From Actinomyces sp. S6-Spd3 (GTDB taxonomy: Bacteria > Actinomycetota > Actinomycetes > Actinomycetales > Actinomycetaceae), in contig NZ_JRMV01000196.1 of the NCBI RefSeq assembly GCF_000758755.1, forward strand, positions 81,165-145,164: a stretch of 64,000 nucleotides of DNA, in the 5' to 3' direction. A model generated the notes under the pieces. That model did not search any database and had not been told where the DNA came from. It saw nothing but the letters and a program-made list of their open reading frames with translations. Shown piece by piece: positions 17,359 through 25,938 of this stretch (positions within the stretch are counted from its first letter, which is position 1; each line of letters starts with the position of its first letter). Both the position numbers and the translations under genes were made by a program.

Positions 17359-18249
17359 TTAGCCCTTGACTGCGCCCGAAACCATTCCCGTTGACATCCT
17401 GTTTTGAACGAAGATAAACAAGATAAGAACGGGGATTGTAATAAGCGTCGAACCGGCCATCACGCCTCCCCAGTCAGAACCTTGAAGGCCCTGCTGGAAG
17501 GATTGGAGCCACAGCGGCAAGGTCACCGCAGAATCGCGCGAGAGAACGATAAGCGCCAGCGTGTACTCGTTCCACGAATGCAGGAAAGCAAAGACTGAAG
17601 TTGAGACCAACCCCGGCGCCAGCAACGGCAAAGTCACGCGCATGAATGCTTGCACGCGGGTGCATCCATCAATCATTGCGGCCTGTTCCAATTCCTCGGG
17701 AACGGCCTCGACGTATCCGCGCATCATCCATGTGACGAAGGGGAGTACACCACCGACGTAGAGCAGGGACAATCCCGCGACAGAATTCAACAGTGCCCAC
17801 GAATCAAGCATGCGGTACTGCGAAATGAACAGTGCCTCGGCGGGGATCATCTGGATCACGAGGATGGAGACGATTAGGGTGCGTCGGCCTCGGAAGTTAA
17901 AGCGAGCCAAGGCAAGCGCTGCAAGAAGCGAGCACAGCGTAGTCGCGCATACAGTGATGATGGCTGCGCTCAGCGACATAAGCAGTGCAGAGCGGAAAGC
18001 CGGAGAAGTCAGCACCCCCACAAAATGCTCGGTTGTCAGCGGTGACGGCCAAAGCTTGGGAGGACTCGATAGAAGGTTGCGTTCTGTTTGGAAAGCAGAG
18101 TTGACCATCCAGTACACGGGAAGCAACCACATCAGTGCCGTGATCACCAAGAGCACATTCACGATGACTTTACCGGGACGCACCTTGCGCCGATTTGATT
18201 GACGAGGCGACACTTGGCCCGCGTTTTCCCTGACCTGCGTGGCACTCAT
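17359..18249 (-). CDS. Carbohydrate ABC transporter permease (MalG type)
   Basis: A 296-residue inner-membrane permease with six hydrophobic segments. The cytoplasmic EAA loop reads EELEQAAMIDGCTRVQAF, which docks on the ATPase subunit. The C-terminus SGAVKG is typical of the MalG/CUT1 group. No ATPase gene is present in the cluster, so a shared MsmK-like ATPase elsewhere is likely. It overlaps the upstream permease by 4 bp (ATGA). The substrate is probably an amino-sugar oligosaccharide, judging from the nearby GH20 enzyme. Confidence 0.93.
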   Translation of the reverse strand: MSATQVRENAGQVSPRQSNRRKVRPGKVIVNVLLVITALMWLLPVYWMVNSAFQTERNLLSSPPKLWPSPLTTEHFVGVLTSPAFRSALLMSLSAAIITVCATTLCSLLAALALARFNFRGRRTLIVSILVIQMIPAEALFISQYRMLDSWALLNSVAGLSLLYVGGVLPFVTWMMRGYVEAVPEELEQAAMIDGCTRVQAFMRVTLPLLAPGLVSTSVFAFLHSWNEYTLALIVLSRDSAVTLPLWLQSFQQGLQGSDWGGVMAGSTLITIPVLILFIFVQNRMSTGMVSGAVKG

Positions 18250-19187
18250 CGTGCGTCCCCCTTCGTGAAGAGCATATGGATGTATTTCGCCGTGATAACC
18301 ACAGTGATCAGCAAGATGACCGTTGCCAGGGCCGAAGCCATCCCGTAGTTGCCCTGTGAAATACCCAGCCGGTAAACATAGGTTCCCAAAAGGTTTGTTT
18401 CCGTTGAGATCGATCCGGATTGCTGCAGGACGTAGATGTGCGTGAAGACACGCAAGTCCCAGATCACTTGGAGAACGCCGATCAGTGCGATGACGGGAGA
18501 GATCGACGGGAAGATGACATAGCGCAGGCGGGAGAGGTATCCAGCGCCGTCGATTTGTGCCGCTTCAATCAGCGAGTCATCGATTTGAGTGACGGCCGCA
18601 TAGATTGAAATTGCAGCCAAGGGCATCGACGCCCAGATGATAATGGCCGAAGCTACCAAGAAGAAGGTCCAGTAGGACGCTGAGAGCCAAGCAAAACCCT
18701 TGAAGGGAAGGCCAAGAGCCGCCAAGAGGAAATTGATGAGGCCAAAGTTCGGGTCAACCAGCCATTGCCAGACAGTGAGCGAGGCAAGGAGAGGCATTGC
18801 CCAGACGACTATCAGAGTGGAGTTCATGAAGGTTCGCGCCGCTGGGGAGGCTGCGCGCATCATGAGTGCCAAAGTAATGGCGCCAATCATGGTGATTCCA
18901 GCTGTCCAGGCACAAAATGCGAGTGATTTTGCAAGGACCGACCAGAAATAGGAGTCGGAGAGAATCGCTTTGTAGTTGTCGAATCCAACCCACTTCGGCG
19001 GCTTTCCAAACTGCTGTTCCAAGCCAAACTTTTGGAAAGACATGATGAACTGGCGGAGCATGGGGTAGCCCAAGACAACCAAGACCAGAACAACGGCTGG
19101 ACTGAGAAGAAGGAAGGGTGCCATTTTCCGTTTCAGGAAGCCCTTCTTTGGGCGCCTCTTGACGGAAGACACGTGGGTGGAGGTCAT
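18246..19187 (-). CDS. Carbohydrate ABC transporter permease (MalF type)
   Basis: A 313-residue permease partner with six hydrophobic segments and the EAA loop IEAAQIDGAGYLSRLRYVIFP. The frame is open to 19235, but the ATG at 19187 has GGAGAG at the right distance and gives the usual short basic N-terminus (KRRPKKGFLKRK) before the first membrane helix. It follows the binding-protein gene, with a hairpin between them, and overlaps the next permease. Confidence 0.93.
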   Translation of the reverse strand: MTSTHVSSVKRRPKKGFLKRKMAPFLLLSPAVVLVLVVLGYPMLRQFIMSFQKFGLEQQFGKPPKWVGFDNYKAILSDSYFWSVLAKSLAFCAWTAGITMIGAITLALMMRAASPAARTFMNSTLIVVWAMPLLASLTVWQWLVDPNFGLINFLLAALGLPFKGFAWLSASYWTFFLVASAIIIWASMPLAAISIYAAVTQIDDSLIEAAQIDGAGYLSRLRYVIFPSISPVIALIGVLQVIWDLRVFTHIYVLQQSGSISTETNLLGTYVYRLGISQGNYGMASALATVILLITVVITAKYIHMLFTKGDAR

Positions 19188-19214
19188 TTTTCTCTCCGGT
19201 ATTGCGATGGTGCA

Positions 19215-19254
19215 GGGGAGTCGCCCGGAATACATTGAGGACGGACGACTCCCC
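19215..19254 (-). other. Hairpin between binding protein and permeases
   Basis: GGGGAGTCG (19215-19223) and CGACTCCCC (19246-19254) form a perfect 9-bp stem. A second G+C-rich stem (GCGCC/GGCGC) lies next to it toward the binding-protein stop. Such intercistronic hairpins after solute-binding-protein genes usually raise binding protein over permease by stabilising the upstream mRNA or terminating part of the transcripts. There is no T-tract, so partial termination or mRNA protection are both possible. Confidence 0.6.
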
Positions 19255-19306
19255 CACTATTGATGCGCCGCTCGCCGCCTCGTGCGGATAGGCGCGTTGT
19301 GAAGGG

Positions 19307-20614
19307 CTACTGCTGGTTCAAGGTCGCATCGAGCTTTGTGCCCGTTTCCTTTGCGACTGTCTTGACATCCTTACCCTGAGCAATCTCGGTGAAGAAATCA
19401 CGGATGACGTTGTCACCAGCGACGACTCCCCACTGCGGAGTATTGGGGGTGAGCTTCGAGTTCTCGATGACGGTGGTCGAGATATCAGCAAATGCGCCTT
19501 CCGAGGCTGAACCGTACTGGGTATTTCCAGGTGTCCACCCCGATTTTGCGACCATCTTCTGGAAGTCCTCGGAGAAGATCACTTCGAGTGCCTTCTTTGC
19601 GAGCTCAGGGTTTTGCGCGTTTGCAGCGAGGGAAATCGATGAGCCCCCTGCGAAGGTCTTACCAACGCTGCCTTCCTTGAGTCCAGGAATCGGCATGACG
19701 CCGACCTTGCCGGCATCCCACAGTTCCTTGTCGATCTTCTTGGCAACGGAACCGGTGCCGACGAGGATACCAACCTTGTTTTCGTTGAAGTACTTCTGGA
19801 AGTTCTTCTGCGAAGCGGAAGAGTCCATCGCGTATGCGGTGCCATCCTTAAAGATCTTCTGGATGCGTTCGAGGGAAGCGACGGTGTTGGGATCCGTGAG
19901 CTTTTCCTGCCACTTGCCGTTGCTCAAGGTTGCATAGTCGCCATCGCCGGCAAACATCAGTGACTCAACACCGTGAATGTCAACAGCAGACAGGTACATT
20001 CCCGAGAAGCCCTCAACTCCGTCGGGGTTTGCCTTACCCAGGGCAACTGCTGCATCTGCCAATTCATCTAGGGTCTTCGGAACAGCAATGTTGGCCTTCT
20101 CGAAGAGGTCCTTGCGGTAAATAATTCCGCGTGCACCGGCGTAGAGAGGAAGCGCGTAGAGCTGGTTATCCCAGCGTCCTGCATCAATGAAGCTCTGAAT
20201 CAGCTTATCGCCGCCGACCTTGTTGTAGAGGTCGTCAACGGGAGCAAAAGCCCCAACAGATGCAAAAACAGCAGTCTGAGTGTTTCCAGTTTCGACTAGG
20301 TCGGGACTCTCGGACTTCGATGCCAGGGATGTCTGGAGCTTGGAAACGATGCCATCCCAAGGTTGAATTTCAACCTTGAGGGTGTTTCCGGGGTTCTGTT
20401 CGGCGAAGGTCTTCTCGAGGTAAGCGATCGCATCGTCAGAGATCGACCCCTCCATGAACCACACGCGCACGGTCTTTCCCGTGATGCTTGAAGTGTCGCT
20501 AGAAGCGCTGGAACCGGACGTGCTGGATGAGTTTCCACATGCCGCAAGGCCGAGGCTGAGCGCAGACGCGGTTGCCAGTGCGATCAGGCGCCTTCTGGTT
20601 GTGTGCTGAGACAT
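19307..20614 (-). CDS. Extracellular sugar-binding lipoprotein (family 1)
   Basis: A 435-residue solute-binding protein of the MalE/UgpB type. It begins with a basic n-region (TTRRRLIALA), a hydrophobic stretch and lipobox LAAC, so it is a membrane-anchored lipoprotein, followed by a Ser/Thr linker. The mature part has the family features VRVWFMEG, ETGNTQTAVFASVGAFAPVDDLYN and GKTFAGGSSISLAA. Expressed ahead of two permeases from a strong promoter that carries a ROK-type operator. The likely ligand is a GlcNAc- or GalNAc-containing oligosaccharide, inferred from the GH20 gene. Confidence 0.92.
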   Translation of the reverse strand: MSQHTTRRRLIALATASALSLGLAACGNSSSTSGSSASSDTSSITGKTVRVWFMEGSISDDAIAYLEKTFAEQNPGNTLKVEIQPWDGIVSKLQTSLASKSESPDLVETGNTQTAVFASVGAFAPVDDLYNKVGGDKLIQSFIDAGRWDNQLYALPLYAGARGIIYRKDLFEKANIAVPKTLDELADAAVALGKANPDGVEGFSGMYLSAVDIHGVESLMFAGDGDYATLSNGKWQEKLTDPNTVASLERIQKIFKDGTAYAMDSSASQKNFQKYFNENKVGILVGTGSVAKKIDKELWDAGKVGVMPIPGLKEGSVGKTFAGGSSISLAANAQNPELAKKALEVIFSEDFQKMVAKSGWTPGNTQYGSASEGAFADISTTVIENSKLTPNTPQWGVVAGDNVIRDFFTEIAQGKDVKTVAKETGTKLDATLNQQ

Positions 20615-20633
20615 TGTTTTTTCCTCTCAAACG

Positions 20634-20651
20634 CTACGCGCCTATGCGTAG
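20634..20651. promoter_or_regulatory. Second palindrome in the binding-protein 5' leader
   Basis: CTACGC (20634-20639) and GCGTAG (20646-20651) form a 6-bp inverted repeat just downstream of the predicted transcription start. It may be another regulator site or an mRNA 5' hairpin. It does not match the ROK operator consensus. Confidence 0.4.
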
Positions 20652-20660
20652 ATGAGCTTA

Positions 20661-20700
20661 AGTATCATCAGCACAAAAAAGTTTGTCAAGAACCGTGACA
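20661..20700 (-). promoter_or_regulatory. Binding-protein promoter with ROK operator
   Basis: On the minus strand TTGACA (complement of 20684-20689) and GATACT (complement of 20661-20666) are separated by exactly 17 bp. The -35 is embedded in the imperfect palindrome TGTCACGGTTCTTGACA (complement of 20684-20700). This matches the perfect palindrome at 21886 in 13 of 17 positions, so the ROK regulator encoded upstream very probably controls the importer here. Confidence 0.75.
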
Positions 20701-20706
20701 CTTTTG

Positions 20707-21846
20707 TTACACGGCAAGTTTTACAATCGACTCAACGACATCTTCATCCCGCACAATGACCCTGAAGGCCGCAGAAGCCATCTCCTGAGCCGAAGCTGGC
20801 TGCCCCGCACACGCAAAACGTACGTTACGGGAAGATAGAGGAAGGCCCCGGCGACGAACAATCCGTCGCAAGGGATCAAGAAGACTCTCCCCCACCTGCG
20901 CGATCTCACCGCCAAGGACAATCACCTCAGGGTCAAGTAAGTTCGTGACACTCACCATCACCACGCCCAGCTGCTCACCAATTTCCTCGATGACGCTTGT
21001 GCACGCATGATCCCCGCTCCGAACCGCTGCAACGAAGTCTGAAATCGTCGCACCCGCGCCAAGAATTGGCTTGAGTCGAGCAAGAATTGCAGGCGTTGAT
21101 ACATACTGCTGAAGACATCCTCGATTGGAACACTCACACGGTAATCCCATGGGATCAATGCTGATGTGTCCCAGTTCCCCAGCACCCCCATGCGCACCTT
21201 GGACCAGAGTTGCGCCGAGGATGTTCCCCATAGTGATTCCATGCGAAAGATGGACGTAGACCATATTGTCGACCGGCTGATCCAGCCGCTCAAACTCAAC
21301 AAACGCCGCCAATCGCGCGGTATTTTCCACACGGACAGGGGCCTGAAGAAGGGAACTCATTGCCTGAAGAGGATTGGTATCTTTCCACATTGACGAGGCC
21401 GTGCCACCAACCACCTCACCCGTGCGAACGTTGATTTGGGTATTGACTGCAATATGGCCTGCACACACCCTGGGTGCTCCAAGATCAGCGAGCATCGCGC
21501 GGATAGTCTTCTCGACATGAGCCAGACGCATCTTCCCGATTTCTCCTGGCTTTTCAGGATTTTCACGCGAGGCAACAATACGTCCATCTACGGTGGCAAT
21601 TGAGACAAGAGTGCGATCAATCCAAAAGACAACCGATACCAAAACCCCCAGTTTTTCAGTGAGCTTGACAGTCGACTTCAGTGGAGATTCCCCATCATCA
21701 GCCATATACCCTTCGGCGATAAGGTCTTGAACTACGTTTGTGACCGTTGTTCGAGATACCGAGAGAATGCGAGCGAGCGCAGCGCGATGCTGCGGGCCTT
21801 GACTCACAAGGGCAGCAATAGCTCGCTCTTTGTTGGTGCTCAGCAC
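20707..21846 (-). CDS. ROK-family (NagC-like) transcriptional regulator
   Basis: A 379-residue ROK repressor. The N-terminal winged helix-turn-helix is ALARILSVSRTTVTNVVQDLIAEG (about residues 23-46). The ROK domain keeps the zinc motif CECSNRGC and the sugar-pocket histidine in GELGHISID, but the kinase-type N-terminal ATP loop is not preserved, as is usual for repressors. The start is GTG at 21846 behind GGGAGAGGAAA. It lies between the importer operon and the divergent GH20 gene, with candidate operators at both, so it most likely represses both until an amino sugar (or its phosphate) binds. Confidence 0.88.
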   Translation of the reverse strand: MLSTNKERAIAALVSQGPQHRAALARILSVSRTTVTNVVQDLIAEGYMADDGESPLKSTVKLTEKLGVLVSVVFWIDRTLVSIATVDGRIVASRENPEKPGEIGKMRLAHVEKTIRAMLADLGAPRVCAGHIAVNTQINVRTGEVVGGTASSMWKDTNPLQAMSSLLQAPVRVENTARLAAFVEFERLDQPVDNMVYVHLSHGITMGNILGATLVQGAHGGAGELGHISIDPMGLPCECSNRGCLQQYVSTPAILARLKPILGAGATISDFVAAVRSGDHACTSVIEEIGEQLGVVMVSVTNLLDPEVIVLGGEIAQVGESLLDPLRRIVRRRGLPLSSRNVRFACAGQPASAQEMASAAFRVIVRDEDVVESIVKLAV

Positions 21847-21885
21847 TTTCCTCTCCCATCACGTCTTGGCATACCGAAATAGCAA

Positions 21886-21909
21886 TGTTACGATTCGTAA
21901 CACTATAGT
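21886..21909 (+). promoter_or_regulatory. ROK operator and GH20 -10 element
   Basis: TGTTACGATTCGTAACA at 21886-21902 is a perfect palindrome with 8-bp arms around one central base. TATAGT follows at 21904-21909 as a -10 for the GH20 gene, so the operator fills the promoter spacer. The same site is 40 bp from the divergent ROK gene start and could mediate autoregulation. No good -35 is visible, as would be usual for a promoter this tightly occupied. Confidence 0.72.
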
Positions 21910-21936
21910 CGGTTGACCTTATCAAAGGGGATTAAC

Positions 21937-23142
21937 GTGTCACCCTCAATAATCCCACACGACCGCGAATGCACACCGGCATTCGCATGGCGCGGCTTCA
22001 TGCTCGATTCTGCGCGAACTTTCTGGCCCCCCGAGCTAGTCCACGAGATCCTCACTCTCCTCTCGCGTTATGGTTTCAACCGTTTCCACTGGCATCTCAC
22101 CGATGATGCGGGATGGCGGATCAACATTCCCGGCTACCCCGAGCTCACACGCATAGGCGCGACCCTTCCGCGAGAAGCTTTCGATTGGTACGACAATATC
22201 GATCCCGATAAACGTGCAGAGATGATCGCACGTGCTCCTCAAGATTCCACTTGGGGGTATTACACGGATGAGGACATCCGTGAGATTGTCGCCCACGCTT
22301 CCTTAGAAGGAATCGAGGTCATCCCTGAAATTGACCTTCCCGGACACATGCACGCCGCAATTCGCTCTTATCCAAACCTCGGAGATCCGGCACTTGCTTC
22401 ACTGCCCGCCAAGAAGTGGAGCCATCGAAATGACCTGCTGTGGCCAAGCGAAGAAGCTTGGGACTTCATCGAGGCCACACTCACGCACGTCGCTTCGCTC
22501 TTCCCATCGCCGATCATTCACATTGGTGGTGATGAATGCCGTTTCGAGGCATGGGAAAGCGACCAAGAACTCATGAATTCCCTTGCGGCGCAAGAAATCC
22601 TCTCTGGGCGAGAACTTCAAGCCCACATGACCCGACGCACGCTGGCACTCCTCCACAGCCTCGGCAAGAGAACAGCAGGATGGGACGAACTGACGGAAAT
22701 CGCTCCCTGCGAGGTTCTCGATGACACTCTCATCATCGCATGGCGCGGATTCGGCGAAGGTCCCCGCAGGGCGGCGCAATCTGGACAGCCCTGGGTCTAT
22801 GGATGCTGTGACCAGCTCTATCTCAATCGTCTCGCTGGTCCGGCCCAAGAAGAACCCGCCGCCATGTTTGGCATCATCACCGAGGATCGAATCCTCACTG
22901 AGGTCATGGCGGAAGTGCACAAAGCACAAAACCCCCCGATTGGAATCCAAGCCGCACTGTGGTGCGAATTCGTCCCAACTCGCGAGCAGCTCTTTTACCA
23001 GCTCTTCCCACGCTTACTCGCGGTCGCAGAGGTCGCCTGGCACGGCCTCGATGCCCTCAATGACTCCCAGATGCGTGAGAGGATCGATACGGAAATGGAA
23101 TGGCTGGCCTCGCAAGGGGTGCGAGGCCGCAGCCGCAGTTAG
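21937..23142 (+). CDS. Cytoplasmic GH20 beta-N-acetylhexosaminidase
   Basis: A 401-residue glycoside hydrolase family 20 enzyme that removes terminal beta-linked GlcNAc or GalNAc by substrate-assisted catalysis. GFMLDSAR opens the TIM barrel, HLTDDAGWR follows, and HIGGDECRFE carries the catalytic Asp-Glu pair. The family's usual N-terminal GH20b domain is missing and there is no signal peptide, so it acts inside the cell on imported oligosaccharides. The start chosen is GTG at 21937, seven bases after AAAGGGG, rather than the TTG at 21913. It is driven by a promoter covered by the ROK palindrome. Confidence 0.9.
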   Translation: MSPSIIPHDRECTPAFAWRGFMLDSARTFWPPELVHEILTLLSRYGFNRFHWHLTDDAGWRINIPGYPELTRIGATLPREAFDWYDNIDPDKRAEMIARAPQDSTWGYYTDEDIREIVAHASLEGIEVIPEIDLPGHMHAAIRSYPNLGDPALASLPAKKWSHRNDLLWPSEEAWDFIEATLTHVASLFPSPIIHIGGDECRFEAWESDQELMNSLAAQEILSGRELQAHMTRRTLALLHSLGKRTAGWDELTEIAPCEVLDDTLIIAWRGFGEGPRRAAQSGQPWVYGCCDQLYLNRLAGPAQEEPAAMFGIITEDRILTEVMAEVHKAQNPPIGIQAALWCEFVPTREQLFYQLFPRLLAVAEVAWHGLDALNDSQMRERIDTEMEWLASQGVRGRSRS

Positions 23143-24005
23143 GCGATCAACTCCAGAGCCGCCTTCACCGCGTCCTCAACGCTCCCCTCGCTGGGATACA
23201 CCAGCGAGGTATCCGCCATGATTCCAATGATGTTCGGGTACGACAGTGCTTCTTGAACGCGTTCACGAACTGCGTCCACGCCCGCACTGAAATCCACTCG
23301 CAAAACGATGGGAAGAGTGGTCGCATGGGCAAGACGCTTCACGTCCTCGCACAGCGGGAGCATGAGCCATGTCAGTCCCGAGGTTGTTCCCAGACCCGAT
23401 GCGATCGCAGTCGCTAGGCAGATGGAATCCATATCGAGGTGGGTGCGAACGCGACCGGATTCGTCGCGGCTTGAAATCACGGCTTCAAGCAGGGCAATTC
23501 GACCCGAGGCATTGAGCGCGCATACCCCGCGAGCGCAACGAGACAGAGTATGGGATGAGCCCTCATCGCTGTAGTCCAAGCGGAGCAGCATCTTGCCACC
23601 ATCCAAGCGAGACTCATGGATTCCCGCGATGTCGTAGCCACTCATGACGTCGTCCAATTCGAAGGAAGAGTCAGCTAGGCCGCCTCGGTTCATTGAGCCG
23701 ATGACGAACTTTTCCTTGAGGACTCCAGCGATCGTCAGATCTTCGACAAGATCAGCTGCACCCACGCATCCCTTGACCCCTTCAATGGCGAAGGCCTGGC
23801 ACAAACGGTCGAGCAGATCCCAGCGGTCTTCCAGTGCCCGAGGGTTACCTCCCGCCGCCAAGTTTCCACGAGCGGGGTCGTCGGCAGCGATCATGAGGAA
23901 TTTCGCGTTGGGACGGATCCCCATTCCGCGATCACGCATGACAAAACCGATTTGCTCGGGGTGGTTGACCCTCATATCGATGATCTGATTGATATCAACA
24001 CTCAT
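23139..24005 (-). CDS. Cgl0159-like (beta/alpha)8 aldolase-type protein
   Basis: A 288-residue barrel protein that I place in the Cgl0159 family, related to DeoC/LacD aldolases and known from the inositol cluster of Corynebacterium. Features are the N-terminal RPNAKFLMIAADDPARGN, a possible Schiff-base lysine region around EKFVIGSMNRGG, and GKMLLRLDYSDEG. The reaction is not established. It is convergent with the GH20 gene and overlaps its end by 4 bp. A place in amino-sugar breakdown is suggested only by position. Confidence 0.65.
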   Translation of the reverse strand: MSVDINQIIDMRVNHPEQIGFVMRDRGMGIRPNAKFLMIAADDPARGNLAAGGNPRALEDRWDLLDRLCQAFAIEGVKGCVGAADLVEDLTIAGVLKEKFVIGSMNRGGLADSSFELDDVMSGYDIAGIHESRLDGGKMLLRLDYSDEGSSHTLSRCARGVCALNASGRIALLEAVISSRDESGRVRTHLDMDSICLATAIASGLGTTSGLTWLMLPLCEDVKRLAHATTLPIVLRVDFSAGVDAVRERVQEALSYPNIIGIMADTSLVYPSEGSVEDAVKAALELIA

Positions 24006-24198
24006 CGTTCGTCTTCTTTCCGCACATCCGCGCAGGCATCCATGCGGGCGGGGACGTCGTCATCGTTAAAACCATAGATTGTTGTTGCGGCCGCATCGAC
24101 GCGGTCGCGGTCACAGTATCACCAAAATTCGGTCCACTAAAAATTTGCAGCGAGGCCGGGCGGCACTTTCGCGGGGTTGCGCGCGTCCTTTCGCGCGC

Positions 24199-25899
24199 CT
24201 ATTGACGTTCGGATTTGGCCAGATTGTCGCGGATCGCCTGGCCGATGCGTTCAAGCGTGTCGGTCTGAATCCACGTTGAATCCAGTCCAAAGCGAGAACC
24301 CATATGTTCACTGTTCTTTCGCAGGCCCAGGATTGCTTCCCACAGGGGGATGAGTTCCTCGTGGTAGGTGTGTCCGTGCCCGCCGGGAGCCGTGCCCGCA
24401 ACGGGCATATCGACGAGGACCTGAATGTAGGTGGCCAGACGCGTGTAGACCATCTGTGAACTCACGTCCCCGTCGACATGTTCAGAAATCCAGTCGGGTT
24501 TGTTCCAGGCAAGCTGCGAATTCCACCAGACCACGGGATCGGAGGGGTGCTGCGCGTAGACGATTCGCGGGAAGTTCCATCGCCCAAGCTCTCGCCCATA
24601 CACGTCCGCCCACAAGTTCTCCGGAACATTGACAAAACGAACGTGACGACCGTTGGCAACAACGGGGGCGACCTGGGGGCTGCCTCGGTGACGCACTTGG
24701 GTGAGCTCGGCATGCATGGGGGTGAAGGCGGGGGTTCCGACCCACAGTGCACCGTCGGTCCGGGTCAAAACATCGACGATCCCTGAAAAGACATGTTGCG
24801 AGGCGTAGGCACCCAAGGATTCCCCGCACACGAAGAGTGCGGGTCGCGACTCTTCAGGGAGTTCGTCAACCGCGCGGCGAATCGTCTCGAAAAGAATGAC
24901 CGCGGCTTCCTCTGAGACGTCCAGATCTGTCAGGAAGTTAATCGAGGAGGGGACAAAGGAATACTGCATGGACGCCGTCGCACAGTTTCCCAAGGTGAGG
25001 TATTCCAAGGGTTGGACTTGCCATTCGTCAACCCATCCCGATCCAGTCGATGTTGCAATCAAAATAACTGCACGTTCAAATGCCCCACTTCGGCGAAGTT
25101 CGCGTACTACTAGATCAGCTGCACTCTGGAGGCTATGCCCTTCTGCTGGCATTCCCGCGTAGACGCGGATCGGTTCTTGGGCGGCGCATCCGGCGACGGC
25201 CTCGATATCTGCGCGACTGGGACCGCGGCCAAGGAACACGCGTCCCTGACCGCCGACAGACTCCCAGCTCGAGTAGGACGAAGGTGAACCAGAGCGTTCC
25301 TTGACTTGGGGCTGCACGATTCCCTTAGCGGTCCGATTGTTCATGCGGCGCGCGTGACGGGTGAAAAAGTTAATTCCCAGCTTGATGATGACCTGCGAGG
25401 TCAATCCGTAAACAATGATGACGAGAAGCGCCAAAGTAATGGACAGTGCAACAACGTAGTGCAGCCACTGACTGAAGAAAGCAAGAAGAGCGCGCCCAAT
25501 CCACTGCAGTCCAGAAGCGATGGCAAGAAGGACAAGGGTGAGGACGACAGCTCCGGCAGTGCCCAGAAGGTACTGGCCCAAGTTCTCGCCGGACATTCCA
25601 ACCAGAACATCGGCTCGCCTACGTTCGCGATAGGAGTGGATCAACCAGCGAATCAGCCACAGGTAGAAAGCAAAGAAGAGAATGACTCTAAACGCGAGCG
25701 CCACCGTGGGTGGAGCAGTGATCTGAACTCCCAATCGGGGGACAACGATCGCATACAGGCGTTGTAGGGTCAGGCCGAGGATGTAACCAGCAGCCGTGAG
25801 GACACCGGATGCTACCGCGTGCCACTGCCACGAGCGAGCAAGGAGAGAGGGAGAGACGGAGACTCCGTACATGACCAGCGCGCCGATCAGGCCGAGCAA
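24199..25899 (-). CDS. Membrane alpha/beta-hydrolase (Abhydrolase_9 family)
   Basis: A 566-residue protein with four to five N-terminal hydrophobic segments (about residues 1-180) followed by a cytoplasmic or surface alpha/beta-hydrolase domain. The nucleophile elbow is CGESLGA near residue 350 and the catalytic His is probably in the late GGHGHTYHEE. This matches the actinobacterial two-domain family described by PF15420 plus PF10081. The substrate is unknown; lipid or ester hydrolysis is likely. The assigned start is a TTG at 25899, but the AGAGGGGG ribosome binding site lies rather far upstream, so the true start could differ slightly. Confidence 0.82.
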   Translation of the reverse strand: MLGLIGALVMYGVSVSPSLLARSWQWHAVASGVLTAAGYILGLTLQRLYAIVVPRLGVQITAPPTVALAFRVILFFAFYLWLIRWLIHSYRERRRADVLVGMSGENLGQYLLGTAGAVVLTLVLLAIASGLQWIGRALLAFFSQWLHYVVALSITLALLVIIVYGLTSQVIIKLGINFFTRHARRMNNRTAKGIVQPQVKERSGSPSSYSSWESVGGQGRVFLGRGPSRADIEAVAGCAAQEPIRVYAGMPAEGHSLQSAADLVVRELRRSGAFERAVILIATSTGSGWVDEWQVQPLEYLTLGNCATASMQYSFVPSSINFLTDLDVSEEAAVILFETIRRAVDELPEESRPALFVCGESLGAYASQHVFSGIVDVLTRTDGALWVGTPAFTPMHAELTQVRHRGSPQVAPVVANGRHVRFVNVPENLWADVYGRELGRWNFPRIVYAQHPSDPVVWWNSQLAWNKPDWISEHVDGDVSSQMVYTRLATYIQVLVDMPVAGTAPGGHGHTYHEELIPLWEAILGLRKNSEHMGSRFGLDSTWIQTDTLERIGQAIRDNLAKSERQ

Positions 25900-25938
25900 T
25901 GAAATATTGATGATGTCACCCCCTCTTGTCCTACGTGT

